DNA of 59,313 bases from Rhodocyclaceae bacterium (lineage in GTDB: Bacteria > Pseudomonadota > Gammaproteobacteria > Burkholderiales > Rhodocyclaceae): contig JAJVIJ010000018.1 in NCBI GenBank assembly GCA_022072095.1, positions 1 through 59,313 of the forward strand. The letters are read 5' to 3'. The notes under the pieces are model-generated. The model was not told the origin of the DNA and made no database searches. It worked only from the letters and a program-made list of their open reading frames with translations. Both the position numbers and the translations under genes were made by a program. Shown here in pieces: positions 34,933 to 43,533 of this stretch (within the stretch, counting starts at the first letter, position 1; each line of letters starts with the position of its first letter).

Positions 34933-36321
34933 CTATTTGCCGACCGCTGCCTTGGCCTTGTCGGCGGCCTCCTTGGCCGACTCCTTGGCCGACTTCAGCG
35001 CCCCTTCGGCCGCCTCGCCGGCGGCCTTGAGCGCGGCCCCCGCCGCCTGACCCGCCTCGACCGCCCTCTCCTTGGCGGTGTCGATCGCGGCAGCGGTCTT
35101 CAGGCTCGCGACATACTCGTCGACGGTCATCGACTGATTCGACTTGATGATCGCGAGCGGCGTGATCTTGCCCGCCTTCATCGTGAAGATGGTCATCTCC
35201 GCATCCTTGCGATCGCCCTTGTCGTCGAACTCGATGCGGCCGCTGGCGCCTTCGTGACGGATGCGCGCGAGCTCGGGCAGGTACTTCGCCGGATCGGCCG
35301 AGTCGGCCTTCTTCATCGCCGCCACGAGCAGATGCGTGGCATCGTAGGTGAAGGGCGCATACAGGATCGGATCGATGTTGAACTTGCGCTTGTACGCACT
35401 CAGGAAGCGCTCGCTCGCGGCCTGGACCGGAATGCCGGCCTGCGAGCAGATCAGGCCCTCGGCGACCGGCTCGCCGGCCAGTTCCTTCATCTTGTCGGTG
35501 CAGGCGCCATCGCCAAACGCGAACACGGCCGTGATGCCCAGTTCGCGGCCCTGCTTCAGCAGCGGCCCGCCGGTGGCGTCCATGCCGCCGTAGAACACCA
35601 CGTCGGGACGCTTGCCCTTGAGCTTGGTGAGGATGGCCTTCCAGTCCGTCGTCTTGTCGGTGCCTTTCTCGCGCGGCAGCACCTTGACGCCGGCCGTCTT
35701 GAACGCCTTTTCGACCTCGTTCGCGAGGCCCTCGCCATAGGCCGTGGCGTCGTCAACGATGGCCACCAGCTTGGGCTTTTTCTGCGTCAGCAGGTAACTG
35801 GCGACGGCCGGCCCCTGCTGGTCGTCCCGACCCACGACGCGGAACACCTGCTTGTAGCCCTGCTCGGTCAGCGCCGGGTTGGTTGCCGAGCCGCTGATCA
35901 TCGGCAGCCCGGCCTGCGCATACAGCGCCGACGCCGGGATGGTCGTACCGGAATTGAGGTGGCCGACGACACCGGCCACCTTGGCATCGATCAGCTTCTG
36001 CGCCACCGTGGTGGCGATTTTCGGATCGGCCTGGTCGTCTTCGGCAACGAGCTCGAACTTGACCGCATGGCCGGCCAGGCTGACGCCGGCGGCATTGATT
36101 TCCTCGAGGGCCAGACGCGCGCCGTTCTCGTTGTCCTTGCCCAGATGCGCGATGCCGCCGGTCAGCGGGGCGACATGGCCGATCTTGACGGTCACGATTT
36201 CCGGGGCGGGCGGCTGCGCAGGTGTTGCGGCCGGTGCCGGCGCCTCCTCCTTCTTGCCACAGGCAGCGAGCAGCGTGCAGAACACCAGTGGGGCGAGCCA
36301 GTAAGGGTTGCTTCGTAGCAT
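34933..36321 (-). CDS. livK: ABC transporter substrate-binding lipoprotein (LivK-like) with a helical tail
   Basis: A 462-residue periplasmic binding protein of the Leu/Ile/Val type (Peripla_BP_6). The N-terminus has a lipobox (LLAAC, Cys at residue 21), so it should be lipid-anchored, followed by a Pro/Ala linker. The binding domain starts VTVKIGHVAPLTGGIAHLGKDNENGARLALEEIN and includes VVGHLNSGTTIPASALYAQAGLPMISGSATNP and FAFGDGACTDKMKELAG. Residues from about 410 on form an unusual tail of repeated Ala-Lys-Glu heptads (ALKAAGEAAEGALKSAKES and so on) resembling LEA or apolipoprotein helices. A GGAG ribosome site six bases before the ATG fixes the start. First gene of livKHMGF; the substrate may not be a branched-chain amino acid. 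Confidence 0.9.
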   Translation of the reverse strand: MLRSNPYWLAPLVFCTLLAACGKKEEAPAPAATPAQPPAPEIVTVKIGHVAPLTGGIAHLGKDNENGARLALEEINAAGVSLAGHAVKFELVAEDDQADPKIATTVAQKLIDAKVAGVVGHLNSGTTIPASALYAQAGLPMISGSATNPALTEQGYKQVFRVVGRDDQQGPAVASYLLTQKKPKLVAIVDDATAYGEGLANEVEKAFKTAGVKVLPREKGTDKTTDWKAILTKLKGKRPDVVFYGGMDATGGPLLKQGRELGITAVFAFGDGACTDKMKELAGEPVAEGLICSQAGIPVQAASERFLSAYKRKFNIDPILYAPFTYDATHLLVAAMKKADSADPAKYLPELARIRHEGASGRIEFDDKGDRKDAEMTIFTMKAGKITPLAIIKSNQSMTVDEYVASLKTAAAIDTAKERAVEAGQAAGAALKAAGEAAEGALKSAKESAKEAADKAKAAVGK

Positions 36322-36383
36322 GTCGATCTCCGGGAAGGTGGCGCCTGGAAAGGCAGAGGGAGGGCGAACAAAAAATCCGGCCG

Positions 36384-36413
36384 ATTTTGCAAAAGCGACA
36401 CGAGGAGTGTCAA
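36384..36413 (-). promoter_or_regulatory. Predicted sigma-70 promoter of the liv operon
   Basis: On the minus strand a perfect -35 TTGACA, an 18-base spacer and the -10 CAAAAT lie 63 bases before livK. The -35 box abuts the stop codon of the upstream GGDEF-EAL gene, giving livK its own start point. Transcription should begin near 36377. Confidence 0.5.
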
Positions 36414-39056
36414 TCAATGCCTGCGCGTCGAGCTTGATTCGGCCTCGTATCCCGCGCCCCATGATGCATCGGCCAGGGCACGCACGCGTGCGCGGACGGT
36501 GGCGGGCGGGGCCGGCGGACCCAAGAAATGACCCTGGGCCGCATCGCAGCCGGCCGCGCGCAGGAACTCGTACTGCGCGCGCGTCTCCACGCCTTCCGCG
36601 ACCACCGACAGACCGAGGCCATGGGCCATGGAAATGATGGCGCGCACGATCGCCGCGTCATTGGCGTCGGTGCTCAGATCCTGGATGAACGAACGGTCGA
36701 TTTTCAGTTGGCTGATAGGCAGCCGCTTCAGATAGGCCAGGCTGGAATAGCCGGTGCCGAAATCGTCGATCGAGTAGCGGACACCGCGCTCGCTGAGTCT
36801 GCGCATCGCGTCCATGACCGGCTGCCCTGCCTGCATCAGCATCGTTTCGGTGATTTCGATCTCGAGTCGGGCAGGGTCGAAACCGGTTTCGGCCAGTACC
36901 GTTTCGAATCGCTCCATGTGTTCGGCATCGAGCAGTTGTCGCGGCGAGACATTGAGCGCGATACGCAAGTCCGGCGCCCGCTCGGGCGGATCGCGCCAGT
37001 CCCGACAGGCGGCGCGCAGCACTTGCATGCCCAGCGCGGCGATCAGTCCGGTCTGTTCGGCGAGCGTGACGAACTCCGCCGGCGCCACCAGTCCTCGCTC
37101 GGGACGCTGCCAGCGGACCAGCGCCTCGAGACCGATGAGGCGGCCGTCGCGCAGATTGACGATGGGCTGATAGTGCGGCTCGAATTCTTCGGCCTCGATC
37201 GCGCGGCGCAGGTCGTTTTCCAGCGCCAGCCTTGCCTGCAAGCGCACACTCATGTCTTCGGCATAGAAGCGATAGCAGCTGCCTCCGGCCTCCTTGGCCC
37301 GGTACATGGCGATATCGGCATTGCGCAGCAGCAGCTGTGCATCCCGGGTATCGTCCGGGAAAAAGGTCATGCCCAGGCTCGCGCCCACATGCAGATCCCG
37401 GCCCGCGAGACGAAACGGCGCGCGGAAACTGGCCAGCACCTTGTCCGCAACGATGGTGGCGTCGTCCGGTCGCGCGAGATCCTGCAGGATCAATGCAAAC
37501 TCGTCGCCCGACAGGCGCGCCACGACGTCGCTTTCGCGCACACCTGCGCGCAGGCGCGCGCCGACCTCGCGCAACAGCTCGTCACCGACCGCGTGCCCGA
37601 GTGTGTCGTTGACGGTCTTGAACTGGTTCAAGTCGAGCAGCGCCACCGCCACTCGGCGCTGGTGCCGGGTGGCGTCCAGCATGGCCTGACGCAAACGCTC
37701 GGCAAACAGCGCACGGTTGGGCAGCTCGGTCAGGTAATCGTGGTGCGCCATGTGGCGCAGGCGTGCCTCGGCGAGCTTGCGCTGCAGGACCACACCCAAC
37801 TGGCTCATCGCCGTTCCCAGGATACGCACCAGATGGTCGTCGCGTGGTCGTGGGCGCCGGCTGAACAGTTCGAGTACCGCGAATTTCTGTTGGCCGGCGG
37901 CAACCGGAACGGCCACGGCCGTGCGCAGCCCTGCCTCGGAAGCGAGTTGCAGCCGCGTCGAGCGCGCGCCCGACAGCTCATCGAGCCAGCGCTCCTGGCC
38001 GCTCGCCCAGACCCATCCGGGCAGATCCTCGTTCGGGCCCGGTGCCGCGGCGATGCTCGCCATGCGGAAAGCCTCCAGGCCCGCCTCGTTGCGGCACCAG
38101 GTCCCGAGGCATTCGAGCTGCCCCGTACCGGCCTTCGCCACCCAGACCTGGGCCATGCTCCAGTCCAGGCTTTCGCAGAGCGTGCGCAGGCCCTCGCCCA
38201 GCGCCGTCTGCACATCGTGTGCCTCGCTCGCGGCCAGGGTCACGTTCTGGATCAGATGCAGGATGCGCTGGTCGCGCTTGCGTTGCGTGATGTCGCGGAC
38301 GATGGCGACGTATGCGGGGCCTTCATCGTCATGCCAGCGCGAAATGCTGATTTCGGCAGGGAATTCGCTGCCATCCTTGCGCAAGCCGACCAGTTCGGCG
38401 CGATGTGCCGCGATGCGTATGGCCTCGCCCGACTCCGCGAAGCGCGCGATCTGTTCCTCATGGCGTGCCCGCACCGGCTCGGGCAACAGCCGAGACAGGG
38501 GCTGGCCAACGATTTCCGCATGGGAGTAGCCGAAGACCGTCTCGGCACTGTGATTGAACAAGGTGATCCGCAGCCGGGCATCGGTGCACACCACGGCATC
38601 GGCCGCCAGCGCCACGATATTGCGGTAACGCGCTTCGGCTTCGCGGAGCCGCCGCTCGGCACGCGCCTGCGCGCGCCGCAGCTCGGCATCGCGCAGTTCG
38701 CGACGTATCGCCGGCACCAGCCGCCGCAGATTGTCCTTCATCAGGTAGTCGCTGGCCCCTTCCTTCAGCGCGGCGATGGCCACATCCTCACCGATTTCCC
38801 CCGACACGAAGATGAATGGCAGGTAAGGGTCGTGGGCACGCACGCGGCCCAGCGCCTGCATGCCATCGAAACCAGGCAGCGAATAATCGGCCAGCACGAG
38901 GTCCCAGCCATGGTTGGCCAGGGCCTCGGCAAGCATCTCGTCGCGGTCGACCCGGTGGCAGGCGCAATCGAGCCCGGCCTCGCGCAAATGTGAGGTGAGC
39001 AGCAGCGCGTCGTCCTCGCAGTCCTCGACGATCAGGACATGGAGCCGCTCACCCAT
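36414..39056 (-). CDS. REC-PAS-GAF-GGDEF-EAL cyclic di-GMP signalling protein
   Basis: An 880-residue soluble signalling protein. Domains in order: receiver (1-120, phosphoacceptor D57 in VLADYSLPGFDG, Lys in DYLMKDN); PAS (about 140-265, ending VAIVRDITQRKRD); GAF (about 275-430); GGDEF (about 435-605); EAL (about 615-865). The cyclase motif is SGDEF, a functional variant, with an RESD inhibitory I-site five residues before it. The EAL domain keeps EALVRW, NVSPRQL, EITETML, DDFGTGYSSL, KIDRSFI and AEGVET, so phosphodiesterase activity is likely. Both activities may be present. It follows a receiver and a membrane histidine kinase on the same strand by six bases, which suggests the kinase phosphorylates it or the separate receiver. 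Confidence 0.93.
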   Translation of the reverse strand: MGERLHVLIVEDCEDDALLLTSHLREAGLDCACHRVDRDEMLAEALANHGWDLVLADYSLPGFDGMQALGRVRAHDPYLPFIFVSGEIGEDVAIAALKEGASDYLMKDNLRRLVPAIRRELRDAELRRAQARAERRLREAEARYRNIVALAADAVVCTDARLRITLFNHSAETVFGYSHAEIVGQPLSRLLPEPVRARHEEQIARFAESGEAIRIAAHRAELVGLRKDGSEFPAEISISRWHDDEGPAYVAIVRDITQRKRDQRILHLIQNVTLAASEAHDVQTALGEGLRTLCESLDWSMAQVWVAKAGTGQLECLGTWCRNEAGLEAFRMASIAAAPGPNEDLPGWVWASGQERWLDELSGARSTRLQLASEAGLRTAVAVPVAAGQQKFAVLELFSRRPRPRDDHLVRILGTAMSQLGVVLQRKLAEARLRHMAHHDYLTELPNRALFAERLRQAMLDATRHQRRVAVALLDLNQFKTVNDTLGHAVGDELLREVGARLRAGVRESDVVARLSGDEFALILQDLARPDDATIVADKVLASFRAPFRLAGRDLHVGASLGMTFFPDDTRDAQLLLRNADIAMYRAKEAGGSCYRFYAEDMSVRLQARLALENDLRRAIEAEEFEPHYQPIVNLRDGRLIGLEALVRWQRPERGLVAPAEFVTLAEQTGLIAALGMQVLRAACRDWRDPPERAPDLRIALNVSPRQLLDAEHMERFETVLAETGFDPARLEIEITETMLMQAGQPVMDAMRRLSERGVRYSIDDFGTGYSSLAYLKRLPISQLKIDRSFIQDLSTDANDAAIVRAIISMAHGLGLSVVAEGVETRAQYEFLRAAGCDAAQGHFLGPPAPPATVRARVRALADASWGAGYEAESSSTRRH

Positions 39057-39062
39057 TGTCGG

Positions 39063-39527
39063 CTAGGCTTGATCGCCTGCCGACGACGGCTCATCAGGGG
39101 GGGACTCGTTCAGCAGCAGCCAGTACAGGCCGAGCTGGCGGGCCGCCTGCAAGAAGGCATCGAAATCGACCGGCTTGCGCACATAGCTGTTGGCACCGGA
39201 GCGGTAGCTGGCCAACAGATCCTGGTCCTCGCGCGACGAAGTCAGGATCACGACGGGCAGGATCGCGGTGCGTTCGTCGGCCCGAATGCGGCGCAGGACA
39301 TCCAGGCCGTCAAGCCTCGGCAGCTTCAGATCGAGTAGCATCACGGTCGGCAAACACTGCCCCGCGCGATGCGCGTACGCGCCCTGACAGAACAAATAAT
39401 CCAGCGCCTCGACACCATCGTGCACGACATCGAGCTGATTGACCAGATTGTGGCTCAGAAAAGCCTGGCGGGTCAGCTCCTCGTCATCGGGATTATCTTC
39501 CACCAGCAGTATCGTCTTGGTCGCCAT
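39063..39527 (-). CDS. Rcp1-type single-domain response regulator
   Basis: A 154-residue receiver without output domain. ILLVEDNPDDEELTRQAF, D66 in VMLLDLKLPRLDGLDVLRRIR, and NSYVRKPVDFDAFLQAARQLGLYWLLLNE are close to the Rcp1 family that pairs with phytochrome-type kinases. The start is ATG nine bases after GGAG, and the first 35 bases overlap the end of the kinase gene, so the two are translationally linked. Its likely job is to take phosphate from that kinase and pass the signal to the GGDEF-EAL protein six bases downstream. Confidence 0.92.
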   Translation of the reverse strand: MATKTILLVEDNPDDEELTRQAFLSHNLVNQLDVVHDGVEALDYLFCQGAYAHRAGQCLPTVMLLDLKLPRLDGLDVLRRIRADERTAILPVVILTSSREDQDLLASYRSGANSYVRKPVDFDAFLQAARQLGLYWLLLNESPPDEPSSAGDQA

Positions 39528-41550
39528 CGCGAGGTTCTCCTGCCAAGCCAAAATAGAAAGTCGCCCCCGCCCCCGGCGAGCCGCTGGCCCGCACCCAACC
39601 GCCATGACGCTGCATGACGCGCGCAACGGTCGCGAGCCCGATGCCCGTTCCGGAGAACTGCAGCTCGTCATGCAGGCGCTGGAACGGTCGGAACAGTTTA
39701 TCAGCATAAGCCATGTCGAAACCGGCGCCGTTGTCGCGGACGAAAAACTCGACTGGGCTGGACGATGTACAACCGACCTCGATCACGGCATCGCTGACGG
39801 CAGCGGTGAACTTCCAGGCGTTGTCCATCAGGTTGCTGAGCAGCACATGCATCAGACGCGGGTCGGCGCGCATGCGCAGACCCGGCGCGATCGCGAAGCG
39901 CACATGTCGTTCGGGCTCGCGCGCGCCAAGCTCCGTAGCGATGGTGGCCGCCAGGCTGCTGAGGTCGACATCGGTGACGTGCAGATCGACGCGCACCACG
40001 CGCGCGAGCGCGAGCAGCGCATCGATCAGCTCGCCCATGCGCAAGGCCGCCCGGCTGATGCGATCGAGGTAATCGCGATTTTGCGCGTCCAGCGCGGCCG
40101 ACAGATTGCGCGTGAGCAGGCGGCTGAAGCCCTGGATCGCGCGCAGGGGCGTACGCAGATCGTGCGACACGGAATAGCTGAACGCCTCCATCTCTCGGTT
40201 CGTCGCCAACAGGTCGGCCGCCTGGTCGCGCAGGGTGCGCTCCATGTCGCGACGCCCGGTGGCATCGCGCACGATCGCCGTCACGCGCAACGCGCCGTTG
40301 TGTTCGGAGGGGCTCAGGCTGATCTCGACCGGGAACTCGCTGCCGTCCTTGCGCCGCCCGAACAGCTGCCGGCCTTCACCCATCGGTCGAGCGCGGTGCT
40401 CGGCGACGAAGGCGTCGCGATAACGTGCGTGGGCGTCACGCCAGCGCTCGGGAATCAGTACCTCGACCGGCTGCCCGCGCAGCTCGTGCCGCGTGTAGCC
40501 GAACCAGTGACTGACCATGTCATTGGTGTACATGATGCAGCCCGCGACATCGACGATGACAATGGCGTCGGGCGCGGAAGTCAATATGCTGCGCAACAGC
40601 GACTCGGTGCGCCCGCGCACCTCGACCTCGGTCAGCAGACGCGCGTTGGCCTCGGTCAACTCGCGCGTGCGCGCCCCGACACGATCCTCGAGTTCCGCAT
40701 TGGTCCGCTGCAGCGCCTCCTGTGCCGCGATGCGCTCCCGATCGGCGCGATGCAGCAGGCGCGCACTCCATATCACCAGGAGAGCGAGGATCAGGATGTT
40801 CGCAAACGCCGCGAGTGCCAGACTCCACTCGGCGGACACGCCCGCATGGGTCTGGGCGACCAGTCGCAGCCCGCGCAGGGATGGCAACAGCAGCAAGGCA
40901 GCCGGCAGCAGGCGTCGGGCGATATGCCCGCCAGCCGTTCCGGCCCAGAACACCGCCATCATGCCGCGCTGCGGGCGGGCGCAGGCGACCGCCAGCGCCA
41001 GCAGCAGCAAGGGCACGACGGTATCCGGGGAGAGCAGCGCATGGTCGGCGGAGCGTGCGATGACATCGATGTCGTAGATCGTGACCAGCAGCCCGAGGTA
41101 GGCGGCTACCGCCGCCGCGATCGCCAAGCGTTCCGCAACCAGCCCTCGATCCAGCCGCGACACCGCCAGTACCAATGCCAGTCCGACGATCGCGCCATCG
41201 GCGGGCGGAGGTGTCCCGACGGCAAGCGCGGCCAGCACCGCAGCCAATGCGCCCAGCAGGATCAGCGGATGGCCGCGTGTCCACCAGCGTGCCGCACCGA
41301 AAACCGTCAGCGCAAGCACGACGATCCCGGCGGCCAGGGATGGGGCCATGGACGGCAGCCAGCGCGCGGCCACACCCAAGTGCGGCCCGCCCCACGTGGC
41401 GGTGAGGGCGAGCGTTCCGCCCAGCCCGGCGACGATAGACAGCCATCGTGCCGCGCGAAAACCGGCATCGCCGATCAGTTGGCCATCCACTAGCGCATCG
41501 GACAGCGCCTTGGGGTCGGCCTCGACGGGTTTGGAGGGTTCATCGCCCAT
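39493..41550 (-). CDS. Membrane-bound PAS histidine kinase
   Basis: A 685-residue sensor kinase. About eight hydrophobic segments between residues 30 and 265 form an integral-membrane sensor I cannot assign to a named MASE or 7TM family. A coiled coil (EALQRTNAELEDRVGARTREL) leads into a PAS domain (about 315-430, with FGRRKDGSEFPVEISLSP). The HisKA domain has H463 in AFSYSVSHDLRTPLRAIQGF, the bacteriophytochrome-like subtype. The HATPase domain has LLSNLMDNAWKF, DNGAGFD, FRPFQRLH and GTGIGLATV. It heads a three-gene cassette with a receiver and a GGDEF-EAL protein. The signal is unknown. Confidence 0.93.
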   Translation of the reverse strand: MGDEPSKPVEADPKALSDALVDGQLIGDAGFRAARWLSIVAGLGGTLALTATWGGPHLGVAARWLPSMAPSLAAGIVVLALTVFGAARWWTRGHPLILLGALAAVLAALAVGTPPPADGAIVGLALVLAVSRLDRGLVAERLAIAAAVAAYLGLLVTIYDIDVIARSADHALLSPDTVVPLLLLALAVACARPQRGMMAVFWAGTAGGHIARRLLPAALLLLPSLRGLRLVAQTHAGVSAEWSLALAAFANILILALLVIWSARLLHRADRERIAAQEALQRTNAELEDRVGARTRELTEANARLLTEVEVRGRTESLLRSILTSAPDAIVIVDVAGCIMYTNDMVSHWFGYTRHELRGQPVEVLIPERWRDAHARYRDAFVAEHRARPMGEGRQLFGRRKDGSEFPVEISLSPSEHNGALRVTAIVRDATGRRDMERTLRDQAADLLATNREMEAFSYSVSHDLRTPLRAIQGFSRLLTRNLSAALDAQNRDYLDRISRAALRMGELIDALLALARVVRVDLHVTDVDLSSLAATIATELGAREPERHVRFAIAPGLRMRADPRLMHVLLSNLMDNAWKFTAAVSDAVIEVGCTSSSPVEFFVRDNGAGFDMAYADKLFRPFQRLHDELQFSGTGIGLATVARVMQRHGGWVRASGSPGAGATFYFGLAGEPRDGDQDDTAGGR

Positions 41551-41571
41551 GCTGCGCGGCTCACATACCGA

Positions 41572-42327
41572 TCAGTCCACAGCCAGCGCAGCACCCAGCA
41601 CGGCGCCGATGTCACCACCGATGACCAGGTCGGCGATCACATCGTAGTCGGTGGCCTCGCGGTTGACGATGACGACTCGCGCCCCCGCACGCTTGGCCAG
41701 ACCGACGAGTCCGGCAGCGGGATGAACCACGAGCGAGGACCCCAGCACGAGGAACAGGTCGGCGTCACGGGTCGCGCGCTCGGCGGCGGCCATCGCCGCT
41801 TGCGGCATGGCTTGACCGAAGGAGATGGTCGCTGCTTTCACCGGCCCGCCACAGTGCGTGCAATACGGCACGCGCCCCTGGGTTTCGAAGACCTGACGAA
41901 TCGGCTCGATCTCGTAGCGGGCACCGCAATCCAGGCAGCAGGCGTAGGCACTGGTGCCATGCAGTTCGATCACCGCCTGCGCCGGATCGGCGCGCTGATG
42001 CAGGCCGTCGATGTTCTGGGTGATGACCGCGGTCAGCCTGCCCCGTCGCGCCAGTTCGGCGACGGCACGATGGCCGCGATTCGGCTCGATACTCGTGAGC
42101 CGTGCATGCAGGCTCAGCGTCAGCGCCCAGGCGGCGCGGCGCGCGTCCTCGGAAGCCAGAAACTCCTGGAAGGGCACCGGACGTAGCCGCGACCACAGTC
42201 CACCCGGGCTACGGAAATCCGGAATGCCGGATTCGGTCGAGATGCCTGCCCCGGTAAACACCACGATCCGCCGCGCCTGTTCGAGCCAGCGCGCGAGTTC
42301 CGCGACGGCGGGATCGATCGCCGTCAT
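41572..42327 (-). CDS. cobB: NAD-dependent protein deacylase, sirtuin family
   Basis: A 251-residue Sir2 enzyme that removes acyl groups from lysines using NAD+. Motifs are VVFTGAGISTESGIPDFRS, TQNIDGLHQRAD, catalytic His in VIELHGT, four zinc cysteines in two pairs (CLDC and CTHC), and VLGSSLVVHPAAGL. The CobB-type Tyr/Arg pair for desuccinylation is not obvious to me, so the acyl preference is open. It lies between the kinase cassette and a short-chain dehydrogenase on the same strand, with gaps of 21 and 12 bases. Family membership is sure; the gene symbol is by family only. Confidence 0.9.
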   Translation of the reverse strand: MTAIDPAVAELARWLEQARRIVVFTGAGISTESGIPDFRSPGGLWSRLRPVPFQEFLASEDARRAAWALTLSLHARLTSIEPNRGHRAVAELARRGRLTAVITQNIDGLHQRADPAQAVIELHGTSAYACCLDCGARYEIEPIRQVFETQGRVPYCTHCGGPVKAATISFGQAMPQAAMAAAERATRDADLFLVLGSSLVVHPAAGLVGLAKRAGARVVIVNREATDYDVIADLVIGGDIGAVLGAALAVD

Positions 42328-42339
42328 TTCACGCGCGAC

Positions 42340-43278
42340 TTACTTCTTGTCGGCCTCGGGCGGGGCGATGTTGGGAATGCCCGCCATCAACGAAGTCGGG
42401 ATCGCCTGCACCAGCTCGTCGACCGAGAACATGCCGTCGTTGTCGAACTTGTACAGCGCACGCGCTTCGACCGGTTCGGCGTAGGTGTTGATCTTGCCCT
42501 TTTCGACATGGAACACTTGGTTGTTCACGTCCTTGGCCGCATCGGTGGCCAGATAGGCGACCATCGGTGCGATGAACTCCGGTCCGGGCATGGCCATGAT
42601 GCTGTTGTACATTTCCTGGCTGACCAGCCCCATTTCGAGGCGCTTCTTCATACCCTCGATGACCTTGTCGTTCATCGTCATGCGCGTCGCGGCCATCGGG
42701 CAGATTGCATTCGCGGTGATGCCGAAGCGGCCCAGTTCCTTTGCCAGCGAGCGCGTCAGGCTGATGATGCCGCCCTTGGCCGCCGAGTAGTTGCACTGCC
42801 CGACCGAACCCTTGAATGCATCCGACGAAAAATTGACGATGCGGCCGGAACGCTGCTCGCGCATCACCTTCGAGGCGTGATGGCACATGTTCCAGTGGCC
42901 CTTGAGGTGTACCGTGATGACCGCGTCCCAGTCGTCCTCGCTCATGTTCCAGATCATGCGCTCGCGCAGGAAACCGGCGACGTTCACGACGCAATCCAGC
43001 TTGCCGTATTGATCGACGCATTGCTTGATGATCGCGGCCGCCTGGCTGTAATCGGTCACCGAGTTGTAGTTCGCGCTCGCACGGCCGCCAGCCGCGACGA
43101 TCTCGGCGACGACGCCATCGGCGACGCCGCGGTCGCTGCCGGCGCCACTGCGGTCACCGCCCGGGTCGTTCACGACCACACTGGCGCCTTCCTTGGCCAT
43201 CAACAACGCCACGTCGCGGCCGATGCCGCGGCCGGCCCCGGTCACGACCACCGCTTTGCCCTGCAAGTTGCTACCCAT
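42340..43278 (-). CDS. Short-chain dehydrogenase/reductase (hydroxyacyl-CoA or hydroxysteroid type)
   Basis: A 312-residue SDR. The cofactor-binding loop is VVTGAGRGIGRDVA (residues about 11-24). NVAGFLRERMIWNMSEDDWD resembles the multifunctional peroxisomal MFE-2/17-beta-HSD4 group, and the catalytic Ser, Y164 and K168 are in NFSSDAFKGSVGQCNYSAAKGG. An extra C-terminal 50 residues (INTYAEPVEARALYKFDNDGMFSVDELVQAIP) go beyond a standard SDR. The ATG follows a near-perfect AAGGAGGTG ribosome site, which decides the start against a longer frame. Divergent from an acyl-CoA thiolase, so a role in beta-oxidation-like breakdown of an acyl-CoA or steroid side chain is plausible. Confidence 0.88.
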   Translation of the reverse strand: MGSNLQGKAVVVTGAGRGIGRDVALLMAKEGASVVVNDPGGDRSGAGSDRGVADGVVAEIVAAGGRASANYNSVTDYSQAAAIIKQCVDQYGKLDCVVNVAGFLRERMIWNMSEDDWDAVITVHLKGHWNMCHHASKVMREQRSGRIVNFSSDAFKGSVGQCNYSAAKGGIISLTRSLAKELGRFGITANAICPMAATRMTMNDKVIEGMKKRLEMGLVSQEMYNSIMAMPGPEFIAPMVAYLATDAAKDVNNQVFHVEKGKINTYAEPVEARALYKFDNDGMFSVDELVQAIPTSLMAGIPNIAPPEADKK

Positions 43279-43309
43279 GTCCACCTCCTTGTCGATGAAT
43301 CCTTGAGCC

Positions 43310-43326
43310 CCGCCAGATTCTGGCGG
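43310..43326. promoter_or_regulatory. Inverted repeat near the dehydrogenase gene
   Basis: CCGCCAGA-T-TCTGGCGG is a perfect eight-base inverted repeat centred 40 bases upstream of the dehydrogenase start in the divergent gap. Its spacing suits an operator for a dimeric regulator, though an RNA hairpin in the leader is also possible. Confidence 0.4.
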
Positions 43327-43439
43327 CTCGAAACCCGTTTTTCGGGCAATGGTAACCGATGTTGTCCGGACCAGAAGCAAGCGCCCGCCGCGACGCAAGC
43401 CTGACGACGCCCGCTGATGTCCCATCGAGCGCTTTCCGT

Positions 43440-43460
43440 GCTTGCCAAGTCCCGGCAAGC
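43440..43460. promoter_or_regulatory. Inverted repeat upstream of the thiolase gene
   Basis: GCTTGCC, seven bases, then GGCAAGC form a perfect inverted repeat 73 bases before the thiolase start. It lies in the 255-base divergent region, where I see no convincing sigma-70 promoter. It may be an operator. Confidence 0.35.
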
Positions 43461-43533
43461 GGTCTAAGGTTGAATTTGGCCTGCACCGGCCCGGCCCGTA
43501 GCACCCGGCCATCGTGTATTCAAAGGAGACATC

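Noticed and set aside
36528-38993. Plus-strand frame of about 820 codons opposite the GGDEF-EAL gene
   Set aside because: The minus strand encodes five clear domains here; the plus-strand translation has none.
39439-41493. Plus-strand frame of about 680 codons opposite the histidine kinase
   Set aside because: The kinase motifs on the minus strand are unambiguous; the opposite frame is Arg/Gln/His-rich without motifs.
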